The notes: generated by a model not told the origin, from the letters alone. Shown: positions 1-9,118, numbered from the stretch's first letter. The stretch: 64,000 bases of DNA from Chryseobacterium sp. StRB126 (GCF_000829375.1 NZ_AP014624.1:310001-374000); one strand, 5' to 3'. Program-made: numbers and translations.

Positions 1-604
1 CGATCTTACAGATGATTTCAGTATCTAAAGGCAGGAATACATCCATTCTTGACCCAAATTTGATAAACCCGAACTCATGCCCGGCTTTCGCCTGATCTCC
101 TTCATTACAGTAGAATACGATCCTTCTGGCTACGTATCCTGCAATCTGTCTGAAAACTACTTTATGATTGGTTTCCGTTTCAACAGCTACCGTTGTTCTT
201 TCATTCTCTGTAGAAGACTTTTCATGCCATGCTACCAGATATTTTCCCGGATGGTATTTTTTATAGATCACTTTTCCGGTTACCGGATATCTACAGATGT
301 GTACGTTCAATGGAGACATGAAGATAGAAACCTGAATGGCCTTCCCTTTAATGAATTCATTTTCTTCCACTTCTTTGATCATTACCACTTTTCCGTCAAC
401 CGGAGCTATCACATTCTCTCTGTGGTCAAGAATACTACGGTTTGGAACTCTGAAAAACCAGAATATAAGACCGTAAATTACCAACAAAGGTACGATGATC
501 AACAAAGACCATATTTTAAGGAAATAGATGGCTAAAGCTCCCAATACAAAAAAAAGTACTGTTGCTACCGTAATCGTTCCTTTTGATTCTCTATGCAATT
601 TCAT
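1..604 (-). CDS. psd: phosphatidylserine decarboxylase proenzyme (partial, C-terminus outside window)
   Basis: Makes phosphatidylethanolamine from phosphatidylserine at the inner membrane. The frame opens at the ATG at 602-604 and runs off the left edge, so about 201 codons are visible. After two hydrophobic segments (about residues 10-45) come conserved family blocks such as APVDGKVV and FMSPLNVHICRYP. FGSRMDV at 44-58 contains the Gly184-Ser185 bond where this short type of Psd self-cleaves to form its pyruvoyl group; that role is family knowledge. It lies only 4 bases downstream of cdsA on the same strand, so the two phospholipid genes form one unit. Confidence 0.93.
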   Translation of the reverse strand, partial: MKLHRESKGTITVATVLFFVLGALAIYFLKIWSLLIIVPLLVIYGLIFWFFRVPNRSILDHRENVIAPVDGKVVMIKEVEENEFIKGKAIQVSIFMSPLNVHICRYPVTGKVIYKKYHPGKYLVAWHEKSSTENERTTVAVETETNHKVVFRQIAGYVARRIVFYCNEGDQAKAGHEFGFIKFGSRMDVFLPLDTEIICKI

Positions 605-608
605 GAGA

Positions 609-1481
609 CTAAATAAATTTTTCTAAAATAAAGTACAAATATACGACAGGAACGCAGATAATAAAACTATCCAACCTATCTAATACTCCGCCATGCCCTG
701 GAATGATGTTTCCACTGTCCTTCACACCGAAGTTTCTCTTCAGCTGGCTTTCTACCAAATCTCCCAGTGGAGCAAAAGCTGCCACTAAAAATCCTACAAC
801 CATCCAGTTTCCTCTGAGCTCAGGTTGATAGTGCTCTACAAAATAAGACAACACCAATGTAAGAACAACTCCTCCTATATAACCTTCCCATGTTTTTTTA
901 GGAGAAATCTTAGGAGCCATCTTATGTTTTCCGAAGAACTTTCCAACAAGGTAAGCAAAAGTGTCACTACTCCATATCAGAATAAAAAGGAAAAGAACTT
1001 CCAGAGAAAAACTATCGCTATAACTGGAATACTTTGGTAATCCTAATGCAAAACTGAACGGTAGAGCCACGTAAATGACAGTAAAAATCAATTTTCCGCT
1101 GTCAAAGTATAATTCGTTAGGAAACTTAAATAAGGTGACTACAGCAATGCCAATTAAGGCAAGAGCTAATATCTCACTCAATCTGAAATCAAAAAAGAAA
1201 TCATGATGGAAGTATCTTTTGGAAAAAATATAAAATATAAAAATGACCAATGGATATACCACCCATTTTTCATACCCTTTTCCAAACTTCATTATTTTCA
1301 CACACTCCCATGTACCAACAATCAATAAAAGACTTATCAAACCATGATAAAGATATTGTTGCTGAATAAGGCCAGGAAGAATGCTGTTGATAAGTTGCGC
1401 CCCTAACGGAGTCGAACAAAGAATGATAATGGCTACATAAACGAGACCTGAAACGGTTCTTTGAATGAGGTTTTTGTCCAA
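609..1481 (-). CDS. cdsA: phosphatidate cytidylyltransferase
   Basis: Converts phosphatidate and CTP to CDP-diacylglycerol, the precursor of all phospholipids; integral membrane enzyme of 290 residues with about eight hydrophobic segments. The C-terminal family signature is plain: LKRNFGVKDSGNIIPGHGG followed by LDRLDS. The start is a TTG at 1479-1481. An in-frame TAA lies two codons upstream and the conserved N-terminus (DKNLIQRTVSG) follows directly, so no ATG is possible. It sits 24 bases after the LUD-domain gene and 4 before psd, in a probable three-gene operon. Confidence 0.95.
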   Translation of the reverse strand: MDKNLIQRTVSGLVYVAIIILCSTPLGAQLINSILPGLIQQQYLYHGLISLLLIVGTWECVKIMKFGKGYEKWVVYPLVIFIFYIFSKRYFHHDFFFDFRLSEILALALIGIAVVTLFKFPNELYFDSGKLIFTVIYVALPFSFALGLPKYSSYSDSFSLEVLFLFILIWSSDTFAYLVGKFFGKHKMAPKISPKKTWEGYIGGVVLTLVLSYFVEHYQPELRGNWMVVGFLVAAFAPLGDLVESQLKRNFGVKDSGNIIPGHGGVLDRLDSFIICVPVVYLYFILEKFI

Positions 1482-1505
1482 AATTTAAAATTTAATAGTG
1501 GGTGC

Positions 1506-2087
1506 TTAATCTTCAAGCAGCAATAAAAACAGTTTTGTATTGGAATTCGAAGAACTGTCCATTTTATTCTGGCTTCCACTGATGGAAGTAAGGTTCTTGA
1601 TATTTCCGTTTCTTTTTATCTTCCCCATGGCATCATTCAGGTTGTTTACAATCTGTGAAACATTGGCAATGATGATAATTCTATCCGGCAGCCTTGAAGA
1701 ATGATAATGAAGAATATTATTGTGTGAAAGCATAATTCTGCCATCATATGCAATCAGATATTCACAAGTAATAAATGCAGCATCATTGGATGACTGTAAT
1801 TCTGAAGTATAAGGAGATTTCACAACGTTTAAGAAGTTCTGAAGTTCCTTATCCCAACAGAAAAGATTGTTAATACCTTCTATTTTAATAATTTGATTTA
1901 AAGTTTGTAGAGCCTCCGCTTCATCTGCACAATAATTAAAAAATCCCCCCGAATGCGTAAATAATTGCGCAAACTTATAGTCGAGATCCGCATTTTTTAG
2001 CGAATCCCCAAGCTTCTCCAGGCTCTGTTTTTCTTCTTCCTCAGGCTGGTTGGTAAGTTTGCTTACAATCCTCTTGAATAAATTCAA
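1506..2087 (-). CDS. LUD-domain (LutC/YkgG-like) protein
   Basis: A 193-residue soluble protein. The middle (about residues 95-150: AAFITCEYLIAYDGRIMLS, then LPDRIIIIANVSQIV) resembles the LUD domain found in LutC-type lactate-utilisation proteins. No lutA or lutB genes lie nearby, so a role in lactate oxidation is not supported by context. The start is a forced TTG at 2085-2087, with an in-frame TAG three codons upstream and the first internal Met only near residue 118. A TATTTTTG box on this strand at 2115-2122 gives a leader of about 20 nt. First gene of the LUD-cdsA-psd unit. Confidence 0.72.
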   Translation of the reverse strand: MNLFKRIVSKLTNQPEEEEKQSLEKLGDSLKNADLDYKFAQLFTHSGGFFNYCADEAEALQTLNQIIKIEGINNLFCWDKELQNFLNVVKSPYTSELQSSNDAAFITCEYLIAYDGRIMLSHNNILHYHSSRLPDRIIIIANVSQIVNNLNDAMGKIKRNGNIKNLTSISGSQNKMDSSSNSNTKLFLLLLED

Positions 2088-2114
2088 CTTAATCTATTTT
2101 TAGTCAACTTTATA

Positions 2115-2147
2115 CAAAAATAGAAAATAAATTACAATAGATTCCAA
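2115..2147 (-). promoter_or_regulatory. putative promoter for LUD-cdsA-psd
   Basis: On the minus strand, TATTTTTG (2122 down to 2115) matches the Bacteroidota -7 consensus TAnnTTTG. A TTG (2147-2145) lies 22 bases upstream as a -33 candidate. It sits just downstream of the ftsH terminator and about 28 bases before the TTG start of the LUD gene. Assigned by consensus only. Confidence 0.45.
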
Positions 2148-2167
2148 AATATCTCCTTAAATATGAA

Positions 2168-2199
2168 AAAACCTGACAATTTTAAAGTTGTCAGGTTTT
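2168..2199 (-). terminator. rho-independent terminator of ftsH
   Basis: Perfect 11-bp arms AAACCTGACAA (2169-2179) and its complement (2188-2198) around an 8-base loop. On the minus strand the stem is followed by a run of Ts. It separates the rsfS-ftsH unit from the downstream LUD-cdsA-psd unit. Confidence 0.8.
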
Positions 2200-2222
2200 A
2201 TATTTCCTATTTTTTAAGGATT

Positions 2223-4244
2223 TTAAAGCTGCGTTGGGCTTTCTGGAGCCTGTATTTCGCTTTCCTCCTCTTTTTCTTTAATCTGAGGCGCTTCCAACAC
2301 TTCAGGCTGATCTTTTTCAGGAATTGTATTGGTAACCGGTTTCTCTGTCAATTCAGGATCCCAAGCTCTTTTACCAAAGATTTCCTCTAAGTCTTCACGG
2401 AAGATCACTTCTTTTTCTAAAAGTTTATTCGCTAAAGCATCTAATTTATCTTTGTTCTCATCCAAGATTCTTACCGCTCTCTCATATTGATTTTCGATGA
2501 TCGCTTTGATCTCTACATCAATTTTTGTAGCCGTTTCTTCAGAATAAGGCTTTCCAAAAGAGTATTCAGACTGGCCTGAACTGTCGTAATAAGAAATGTT
2601 TCCGATATTTGGGCTTAAACCATAGATCGTAACCATAGCCTGCGCTCTTTTCGTAACAGTTTCCAGATCAGAAAGTGCTCCTGTTGAAATATTATTGAAG
2701 ATCACCTGCTCTGCTGCTCTACCTCCTAATGTTGCACACATTTCATCCAGCATCTGTTCAGTAGTGGTAAGTTGTCTTTCTTCCGGAAGATACCATGCTG
2801 CACCTAATGAACGTCCTCTTGGAACAATGGTTACCTTTAAAAGTGGTGATGCATGTTCAACCAGCCAAGAGATTGTAGCGTGACCTGCCTCATGATAAGC
2901 CACTCTTCTTTTCTCAGATGGCTTAATCGCCATATTTTTCTTTTCTAGTCCACCGATAATTCTATCTACCGCATCCAGGAAGTCCTGTTTTGTAACAGAG
3001 GTATGGTTGTATCTTGCCGCAATCAGCGCTGCTTCGTTACAAACATTAGCAATATCCGCTCCACTGAATCCAGGAGTTTGTTTTGCTAAGAAATCTCTGT
3101 CTACATTATCATCAAGTTTGATTTTCTTTAAATGAACATCAAAAATGTCTTTTCTTTCGTGTAATTCCGGAAGGTCTACATAGATTGAACGGTCAAAACG
3201 TCCTGCTCTCATCAAGGCTTTATCAAGGATATCCGCTCTGTTGGTAGCCGCCATTACAATCACATTCACATCTGTTCCGAAACCATCCATTTCAGTAAGA
3301 AGCTGGTTCAGGGTGTTTTCTCTTTCATCGTTTCCGCCTGAGAAATTATTTTTTCCTCTTGCACGTCCGATGGCATCAATCTCATCAATAAAGATGATCG
3401 CCGGAGATTTAGCTTTAGCCTGAGCAAAAAGGTCTCTTACTCTTGAAGCTCCTACTCCAACAAACATTTCCACGAAATCAGATCCTGAAAGAGAGAAGAA
3501 AGGAACTTTAGCTTCTCCTGCAACAGCTTTTGCCAATAAAGTTTTACCTGTTCCCGGAGGTCCTACCAATAGTACACCTTTAGGAATCTTACCTCCTAAT
3601 TTTGTATATTTTTCAGAGTTTTTCAAGAAGTCTACCACTTCCTGTACTTCTTCTTTAGCACCTTCCAATCCTGCAACATCTTTAAATGTTACCTGAATTC
3701 TTTCTTTTTCGTCGAAAAGCTTAGCTTTAGATTTCCCGATTGAGAAGATCTGTCCGCCAGGGCCTCCGCCACCACCCATCTTTCTGAAAAGAAGGAAGTA
3801 GAATAATCCCAAAATAGCAATCCAGATTAGTGCAGATATAAGAATATCCGTGAAAGGACTCTTACCTGTTCCATAATCTTTAGCTGTTTTAATAGCCGGA
3901 TTGGTTGCTTTGATCTGTTCAAATTTCTGTAAGAAAAGTTGAAGATCTCCATATTTTACAGAATAATCTGCTTTTGGAGCCATATCTAAAGCTGAAAAAG
4001 GATTATTTTCCTTTCCGGTTTTGGAAACCATTGCTGACTTTGCTTCTTTGGTAAGGAAAACATCAGCTTTCTCTATGTCTTTGTATATAATAATATTTTG
4101 GACTTTCCCCGCCTGCATTTCTCTAAAGAAACCATCTTCATCAATAGTTTTTGCTGTATCTCCACCAAGGAAATTGGAACCAAAGAAAAGCAAAAGAGCT
4201 ATGATTGCAATAGGAAAGAACCAATTGAATCCTTTGTTATTCAT
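2223..4244 (-). CDS. ftsH: ATP-dependent zinc metalloprotease FtsH
   Basis: Membrane-anchored hexameric AAA+ protease that degrades misfolded membrane proteins and regulatory substrates. The 673 residues show a first transmembrane helix near 8-24, a periplasmic segment, a second helix near 135-155, a Gly-rich linker (GGGGGPGG), Walker A GPPGTGKT at 228-235, Walker B IIFIDEID, the SRH arginines (RAGRFDR), and the zinc site HEAGH at 451-455. The acidic, Pro-rich C-terminal tail after about residue 630 is variable in the family. It follows rsfS by 21 bases and ends at a clear terminator. Confidence 0.98.
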   Translation of the reverse strand: MNNKGFNWFFPIAIIALLLFFGSNFLGGDTAKTIDEDGFFREMQAGKVQNIIIYKDIEKADVFLTKEAKSAMVSKTGKENNPFSALDMAPKADYSVKYGDLQLFLQKFEQIKATNPAIKTAKDYGTGKSPFTDILISALIWIAILGLFYFLLFRKMGGGGGPGGQIFSIGKSKAKLFDEKERIQVTFKDVAGLEGAKEEVQEVVDFLKNSEKYTKLGGKIPKGVLLVGPPGTGKTLLAKAVAGEAKVPFFSLSGSDFVEMFVGVGASRVRDLFAQAKAKSPAIIFIDEIDAIGRARGKNNFSGGNDERENTLNQLLTEMDGFGTDVNVIVMAATNRADILDKALMRAGRFDRSIYVDLPELHERKDIFDVHLKKIKLDDNVDRDFLAKQTPGFSGADIANVCNEAALIAARYNHTSVTKQDFLDAVDRIIGGLEKKNMAIKPSEKRRVAYHEAGHATISWLVEHASPLLKVTIVPRGRSLGAAWYLPEERQLTTTEQMLDEMCATLGGRAAEQVIFNNISTGALSDLETVTKRAQAMVTIYGLSPNIGNISYYDSSGQSEYSFGKPYSEETATKIDVEIKAIIENQYERAVRILDENKDKLDALANKLLEKEVIFREDLEEIFGKRAWDPELTEKPVTNTIPEKDQPEVLEAPQIKEKEEESEIQAPESPTQL

Positions 4245-4265
4245 TTAGACTTTTTAAAATTTTTA

Positions 4266-4631
4266 TTATTCATTTTCAATTTTGGTAATGACCGCGTCAC
4301 CCCAAAGTTCTTCGATATCGTAATATTCACGTACATCTTTCTGGAAAATGTGAACCACTACTGAAACATAATCTACCAATACCCACATTGCATTTTCAGT
4401 TCCTTCAACGTGCCAAGGTCTATCTTTCAGATCGTTCCTCACTTTTTTCTCTACACTTCCAGCTAATGCTGAAACTTGTGTATTTGAGTTACCGCTACAT
4501 ATTACGAACGTCTCCGCTACTGAGTTTTCAATGTTTGAAAGATCAAAGATCATGATATCTTCTCCCTTTACATCTTGAAGTGCTTCAACGATTTTATCTA
4601 TTAGTGCTTGTTTTTCTGCTGTTTTATTCAT
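4266..4631 (-). CDS. rsfS: ribosomal silencing factor RsfS
   Basis: Binds uL14 on the 50S subunit and blocks subunit joining when nutrients are scarce. At 121 residues it is the usual length for the RsfS/DUF143 family, with DIMIFDLSNIENSVAETFVI, the PWHVEGTENAMWVLVDY block and a VHIFQKDVREYYDIEELWGD C-terminal motif. The start is the ATG at 4631. A TAAATTTG -7 box on this strand at 4652-4659 would give a leader of about 14 nt. It is transcribed with ftsH and is divergent from birA, 87 bases away. Confidence 0.95.
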   Translation of the reverse strand: MNKTAEKQALIDKIVEALQDVKGEDIMIFDLSNIENSVAETFVICSGNSNTQVSALAGSVEKKVRNDLKDRPWHVEGTENAMWVLVDYVSVVVHIFQKDVREYYDIEELWGDAVITKIENE

Positions 4632-4651
4632 TAAAAAAATACTATAATCTG

Positions 4652-4659
4652 CAAATTTA
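4652..4659 (-). promoter_or_regulatory. putative -7 box of the rsfS-ftsH promoter
   Basis: TAAATTTG read on the minus strand matches TAnnTTTG and lies 21 bases before the rsfS ATG. No good -33 element was found at the expected spacing. Confidence 0.4.
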
Positions 4660-4718
4660 TTGTTTTTTCTTTACTTTAACCTTACTTTTACCCCCTTAAT
4701 GTCTTAAAGTTTTCTTAA

Positions 4719-5435
4719 ATGAGCCAACTCTTCTATCTGAAAGAATGTTCTTCTACTAATGACGAAATATCAAAGTTTTTACTTTACGAAGATTCAGATT
4801 TTATTGGATTGCATACTTTCAATCAAACTAAAGGCCGTGGTCAGTATGGAAATATCTGGGCTCCTACCGCCGGAAAAAATCTGGCTTATACGCTGGCTGT
4901 GAATACTCAAAACATCTTGTGCTCCTACTTTATCTTCAATTATTATACCGCAATGCTTGTAAGGGATTTCCTTGCCAATTTGGCTGATAATGATGTAAAA
5001 ATCAAATGGCCGAATGATATTATCCTTAAAGGTAAAAAAATCGTTGGAATTTTGATTGAAAAGAAAAAAATTAATCAAAATAATTACTTCATTATCGGAA
5101 CGGGAATTAATATTCTTCAGGACAAATTTGAAGAAATATCGAATGCTGGTTCACTTCTGACGCAGACAGGAAAGGAATTTGATCTTGAAAAGCTCAGTTT
5201 AAACCTTCATGAATTCTTGTCAGAAAAACTGAAAAATATTCCTTCTGACCAGGAAATTCTAGACAACTTCAATAAAAACTTATTCCGAAAGGATGAGATT
5301 TCAGTCTTTGAAATTGAAAAAGAGAGACAAAATGGCATCATCCGAAATGCCGATAAAAAGGGTGAACTTTGGATCGAATTGGAAAATGACGGTCTGCGTT
5401 CTTTCTACCACAAAGAAGTAAAACTCCTTTATTGA
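4719..5435 (+). CDS. birA: biotin--[acetyl-CoA-carboxylase] ligase
   Basis: Attaches biotin to the carrier domain of acetyl-CoA carboxylase. The 238 residues comprise the catalytic domain only; there is no N-terminal DNA-binding domain, so this is the non-repressor type. Seen: the opening block LKECSSTNDE, the biotinyl-AMP loop GRGQYGNIWAP (in place of the textbook GRGRRGR), KWPNDI and the Lys of KKIVGILIE. It is divergent from rsfS and convergent with lptG, whose stop overlaps its last codons by 7 bases. Confidence 0.94.
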   Translation: MSQLFYLKECSSTNDEISKFLLYEDSDFIGLHTFNQTKGRGQYGNIWAPTAGKNLAYTLAVNTQNILCSYFIFNYYTAMLVRDFLANLADNDVKIKWPNDIILKGKKIVGILIEKKKINQNNYFIIGTGINILQDKFEEISNAGSLLTQTGKEFDLEKLSLNLHEFLSEKLKNIPSDQEILDNFNKNLFRKDEISVFEIEKERQNGIIRNADKKGELWIELENDGLRSFYHKEVKLLY

Positions 5436-6541
5436 TTCGCTCTTTTGATATAAAGATATAGAGTAAGCGGAAGAAATACCAAATTAGGCAGCCACATCGC
5501 CAAAGCCGGTGACAAACTCTTATTCTCTGAAACCACCTTTAAAGCTTCAAATGAAAAGACAAAAAGGAAGGCCAATGAAATTCCTATAGCAAGATTAATC
5601 CCCAAACCTCCTCTTTTCTTTTGAGAAGAAAGGGAAAGAGCAAGGAAGGTAAGAATAATAATAGAAACAGGCATTGAAGTTCTTTGATGAAGCTCATTCA
5701 GATAAGAATTCAGGTTACTGTTTCCTCTGGCTTTTTCTCTTTCTATGAATTTTAAAAGTTCCGGTGTGGTTTTATTTTGTCCTAAAAGTTCATTCGGAAA
5801 AAGTTCTTCAGGAGAATGGCTGTAGTTTTTTCTAAGTTCTATCCCATTATTCAACTTTTCTGTATTATCTTTATTGATGGTCTTTTCAAGATAATTATTT
5901 AAGACAAATTGTTTTTTATCCTGATCCCAATATACTTCACTGGCTTTTAATTCGTACACCATTTTTCTATGGGTATCGAATTTTTGATATACAAAACTGG
6001 ATCCTCTTTTTTCTCTTTTATTCCAGGAATCTACAAAGATATATTCAGTTCTGCTTAGCTGTGAAGAGGCCGGAGCTGTTCCAAGTATTTTTTCTTTATT
6101 AGCAGCATTATAAGTATATGCTTCCAGCTCATTTTTCTTGATATTTGCCCAAGGAAGCACCAAATGATACACCAAGAGCGCCATCAATGCAATCAGAATC
6201 GAAGTATAGAGATAAGGTTTTGAAAATCTGTAAAAACTGGCACCACTACTAATAATAGCCACAATTTCAGTGTTATTGGCCATTCTGGACGTGAAATAGA
6301 TCACAGTGATAAATACCAGAATGGAAAGGAATGTCACCACAAGATTAATAATCCAGAAAGGATAAAAATGAATCAGAAAATACCCCAGATCTAATTTGGG
6401 ATCAAGAGCTTTTGCATTTTCTATCCTTGGGATCTTCTGCTGAACATCAATAACAAGTACCACTATAGACAATAGTACCAGCATGAAACTAAAAGTTCCA
6501 AGGTATTTTTTAATGATATATCTGTCTACAATCTTAAGCAT
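5429..6541 (-). CDS. lptG: LptF/LptG-family lipopolysaccharide export permease
   Basis: Membrane subunit of the LptB2FG ABC machine that extracts LPS from the inner membrane. The 370 residues follow the YjgP/YjgQ pattern: three N-terminal helices (about residues 12-34, 52-78, 100-122), a periplasmic beta-rich domain, and three C-terminal helices from about residue 285, with LHQRTSMPVSIIILTFLALSL before them. LptF and LptG cannot be told apart from sequence alone, so the symbol is a family label. It starts 7 bases after the tgt stop, so the two are almost certainly cotranscribed. Confidence 0.88.
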   Translation of the reverse strand: MLKIVDRYIIKKYLGTFSFMLVLLSIVVLVIDVQQKIPRIENAKALDPKLDLGYFLIHFYPFWIINLVVTFLSILVFITVIYFTSRMANNTEIVAIISSGASFYRFSKPYLYTSILIALMALLVYHLVLPWANIKKNELEAYTYNAANKEKILGTAPASSQLSRTEYIFVDSWNKREKRGSSFVYQKFDTHRKMVYELKASEVYWDQDKKQFVLNNYLEKTINKDNTEKLNNGIELRKNYSHSPEELFPNELLGQNKTTPELLKFIEREKARGNSNLNSYLNELHQRTSMPVSIIILTFLALSLSSQKKRGGLGINLAIGISLAFLFVFSFEALKVVSENKSLSPALAMWLPNLVFLPLTLYLYIKRANQ

Positions 6542-6548
6542 ACGTCTT

Positions 6549-7679
6549 TTACAGTCTTTGTCTAAGAACAGGTACTATAGAATTTTTCCACTCATAGAAG
6601 TCTCCTGCTACAATGTGCTCTCTTGCTACTTTTACCAGATCAAGATAAAATGCAAGGTTATGAATTGAAGCAATCTGTTTTGCCAGATATTCTTTGGATA
6701 CAAACAGGTGACGAAGATACGCTTTTGAATATTCACGATCCACAAAGCTGGTTCCGAATTCATCCAAAGGCGAGAAGTCACGCTTCCATTTTTCGTTTTT
6801 AAGATTCATTACCCCCTGCCATGTGAAAAGCATTGCATTTCTGGCATTTCTGGTAGGCATAACGCAATCCATCATATCAATTCCTAATCCAATAGATTCC
6901 AGAATATTCCAAGGAGTTCCTACTCCCATCAGATATCTCGGCTTTTCTTTTGGAAGGATATCCGTTACTTCATCAGTAATCCTGTACATTTCTTCTTCAG
7001 GCTCTCCTACAGAAAGTCCTCCGATAGCATTTCCTTCAGCTCCTGCTTCAGAAATTACTTCCGCAGAAATTTTTCTTAAGTCTGAATAGGTAGATCCCTG
7101 AACAATTGGGAAAAGTCTTTGCTTATGTCCATATAATTCAGGATTATCATTAGTCCATTCGATACATCTTTTCAGCCAACGGTGGGTAAGCTCCATAGAT
7201 GATTTCGCCTGGTTGTAATCACATGGATAAGGTGTACATTCGTCAAAAGCCATGAAAATATCTGCTCCAATCTGTCTTTGAATTTCCATTGATCTTTCAG
7301 GAGAGAACATGTGATAGCTTCCGTCAATATGAGACTTGAATCTTGCTCCTTCTTCGGTCATTTTTCTGTTACTCGCTAACGAGAATACCTGAAAACCTCC
7401 TGAATCTGTAAGAATAGGAAGATCCCAGTTCATGAATTTATGTAGACCACCGGCATCCTGCATTGTTTCCATTCCTGGGCGAAGATAAAGGTGGTAAGTA
7501 TTCCCCAAAATAATCTGGGCTTTAATGTCTTCTTTTAATTCTCTCTGATGAACTGTTTTTACACTTGCAACAGTTCCTACCGGCATAAAAATGGGAGTTT
7601 GAATCTTCCCGTGGTCTGTAGTAATCTCCCCTGCCCTAGCTTTTCCTTCAGAGGTTTTTTCGATATTAAAAAATTTCAT
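6549..7679 (-). CDS. tgt: tRNA-guanine transglycosylase (queuine tRNA-ribosyltransferase)
   Basis: Exchanges guanine-34 for a queuosine precursor in GUN-anticodon tRNAs. The 376-residue barrel has DSGGFQVFSL with the catalytic Asp, FDECTPYP, GGLSVGEPEEEM, YLMGVGTP and DCVMPTRNARN. The odd part is the C-terminal zinc site. Where the family usually has CxCxxC just before the Y(S/T)RAYLHHL helix, this protein reads FGTSFVDREY (residues 308-317), with no cysteine; only the later IHNL His (about residue 340) is kept. All catalytic motifs are intact, so it is probably active. Cotranscribed with lptG. Confidence 0.95.
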   Translation of the reverse strand: MKFFNIEKTSEGKARAGEITTDHGKIQTPIFMPVGTVASVKTVHQRELKEDIKAQIILGNTYHLYLRPGMETMQDAGGLHKFMNWDLPILTDSGGFQVFSLASNRKMTEEGARFKSHIDGSYHMFSPERSMEIQRQIGADIFMAFDECTPYPCDYNQAKSSMELTHRWLKRCIEWTNDNPELYGHKQRLFPIVQGSTYSDLRKISAEVISEAGAEGNAIGGLSVGEPEEEMYRITDEVTDILPKEKPRYLMGVGTPWNILESIGLGIDMMDCVMPTRNARNAMLFTWQGVMNLKNEKWKRDFSPLDEFGTSFVDREYSKAYLRHLFVSKEYLAKQIASIHNLAFYLDLVKVAREHIVAGDFYEWKNSIVPVLRQRL

Positions 7680-7748
7680 CTGTACACTTTTTTAGCTCAC
7701 TGCGATCAGCAATTATCATTGTCCGGGCAAAACCCGCTACATCATTAT

Positions 7749-8114
7749 TTATTTTTGAGGCATTCCCAATTCAGCCTTTTTCAGTTTATCTTTTACATAT
7801 TGATCCGCCTTGGGATCTTTCTTTAGTAAAATTTGCTGGGCATCATTTGCGATACCTTCCATTTCTTCTTTAATCACATAATATTTAAAACTTTCCACAA
7901 AGTCATCCGGTTTTATATTATGAGATTTTAAAATAAACCTTGTACCAGCTTCCATATTTCTGTTCTGATACATAAAGTTAACCTGATCGTTCATTACAAG
8001 CTCTGCAATAACTTCTGCCATCACGTCCTGATCAATCAGATTTTTAGGCTTATCAATATAATCACTACATGAAAACAGCCCCAGAAAAACAAAAACAAGG
8101 ATCAAATTTTTCAT
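7749..8114 (-). CDS. DUF4296-family lipoprotein
   Basis: A small Bacteroidota lipoprotein of unknown function. The start chosen is the ATG at 8112-8114, because it opens directly on a lipoprotein signal (MKNLILVFVFLGLFSC, lipobox Cys at residue 16). An in-frame ATG 13 codons earlier (8153) would put a charged stretch before the signal. The mature part is helical and contains the typical MAEVIAELVMND segment and a C-terminal KADQYVKDKLKKAELGMPQ. It lies between the mannosyltransferase and tgt on the same strand. Confidence 0.8.
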   Translation of the reverse strand: MKNLILVFVFLGLFSCSDYIDKPKNLIDQDVMAEVIAELVMNDQVNFMYQNRNMEAGTRFILKSHNIKPDDFVESFKYYVIKEEMEGIANDAQQILLKKDPKADQYVKDKLKKAELGMPQK

Positions 8115-8161
8115 CAGCTTATTTTTAAATTTTTTATCGGAAGAATTGGTCATGTTTTATT

Positions 8162-8878
8162 TTATAATCTATTGATGATTGACTTCCATTTTAAGTTTAA
8201 AACACCAAAAACAGCTTCATGGATAATTCCACCGTTCATTTTACTTTCTCCTAAAATTCTATTGGTAAATATAATAGGAACTTCTACAATTCTGAACCCT
8301 TTTTTAAAGGCTCTGAATTTCATTTCTATCTGAAATCCATATCCTTTCAATCTTACATTATCCAATCCGATTTCTTCTAATACTTTTCGTGAAAAGCAGA
8401 CAAAACCGGCTGTGGTATCATGGATAGAAAGTCCTAGAATAAATCTCACATATTTTGATGCAAAATAAGATAGCAAAACTCTTCCCATTGGCCAATTCAC
8501 CACATTCACTCCTTTTGAATAACGGGAACCGATGGCCATATCTGCATTCAGACAGGCTTCAAAAAGTTTAGGTAGATCATTAGGGTTATGCGAAAAATCG
8601 GCATCCATTTCAAAAATGTAGTCATATTTATTTTCGATTGCCCACTTAAACCCATGAATATAGGCTTTCCCTAAACCATCTTTAATATGTCTTATCGAAA
8701 GATGCAGATAATGTGGATATTTATTCTGTAATTCCTTTACTACATCCGCAGTTCCGTCTGGAGAAGAATCATCCACTACTAAGATATGAAAGTCATCCTC
8801 CAATGCAAAAACCGCGGAAATAATATTTTCAATATTTTCCTTTTCGTTATATGTTGGGATTATGACGAGTTTTTTCAT
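8162..8878 (-). CDS. polyprenol-phosphate mannosyltransferase (GT2 family)
   Basis: Likely transfers a hexose, probably mannose, from a nucleotide sugar to a polyprenyl phosphate at the cytoplasmic face. Seen: LVIIPTYNEKENIENII, VVDDSSPDGT, EMDADFSHNP (the metal-binding DxD region) and GSRY, typical of DPM1-like GT2 enzymes. The start at 8878 (MKKLVIIPTYNE) is preferred over an upstream in-frame ATG at 8923, because a TATCTTTG promoter box at 8888-8895 would place the transcript start after that upstream ATG. Unlike some bacterial homologues it has no C-terminal membrane domain. Confidence 0.88.
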   Translation of the reverse strand: MKKLVIIPTYNEKENIENIISAVFALEDDFHILVVDDSSPDGTADVVKELQNKYPHYLHLSIRHIKDGLGKAYIHGFKWAIENKYDYIFEMDADFSHNPNDLPKLFEACLNADMAIGSRYSKGVNVVNWPMGRVLLSYFASKYVRFILGLSIHDTTAGFVCFSRKVLEEIGLDNVRLKGYGFQIEMKFRAFKKGFRIVEVPIIFTNRILGESKMNGGIIHEAVFGVLNLKWKSIINRL

Positions 8879-8887
8879 TTCAGTTTG

Positions 8888-8895
8888 CAAAGATA
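8888..8895 (-). promoter_or_regulatory. putative -7 box of the GT2 mannosyltransferase
   Basis: Minus-strand TATCTTTG matches TAnnTTTG and ends 10 bases before the preferred ATG (8878), implying a nearly leaderless transcript. It helps decide the start codon. Consensus match only. Confidence 0.4.
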
Positions 8896-8997
8896 GTTTA
8901 TTTAACCTTTTTATTTTATACAAAATAATCTATAATTTTGCAAAAATCTTTTTCAAAGATCCTGGTATTAGACAAAAATTGTTTTCTGCAGTTTTGA

Positions 8998-9090
8998 ATG
9001 CTCCGTATCATCAATGAAAAACAGATTGTAAGATTAGATTTAACAGATGAAGCAATAAAGAAATTCTATGCCAAGTTGTGTTATTTATAG
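8998..9090 (+). CDS. possible 30-residue small ORF
   Basis: ATG at 8998 opens a 30-codon frame (MLRIINEKQIVRLDLTDEAI, then KKFYAKLCYL) ending in TAG at 9088-9090. A TAATTTTG box at 8933-8940 lies upstream on the same strand. Amino-acid composition looks protein-like, with an amphipathic charged pattern, but I recognise no family and the length is within chance. It could instead be leader sequence of the DUF4271-hemD transcript or the remnant of a longer gene. Confidence 0.2.
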   Translation: MLRIINEKQIVRLDLTDEAIKKFYAKLCYL

Positions 9091-9118
9091 TTAAATAAAA
9101 AAATAAAAAACTTAAAAT

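Noticed and set aside
77-535. 152-codon plus-strand open frame
   Set aside because: Antisense to psd, whose catalytic GS motif and family blocks are intact on the minus strand.
7724-7736. CGGG-CAAAA-CCCG mini-hairpin before tgt
   Set aside because: A 4-bp stem is too short to call a regulatory structure.
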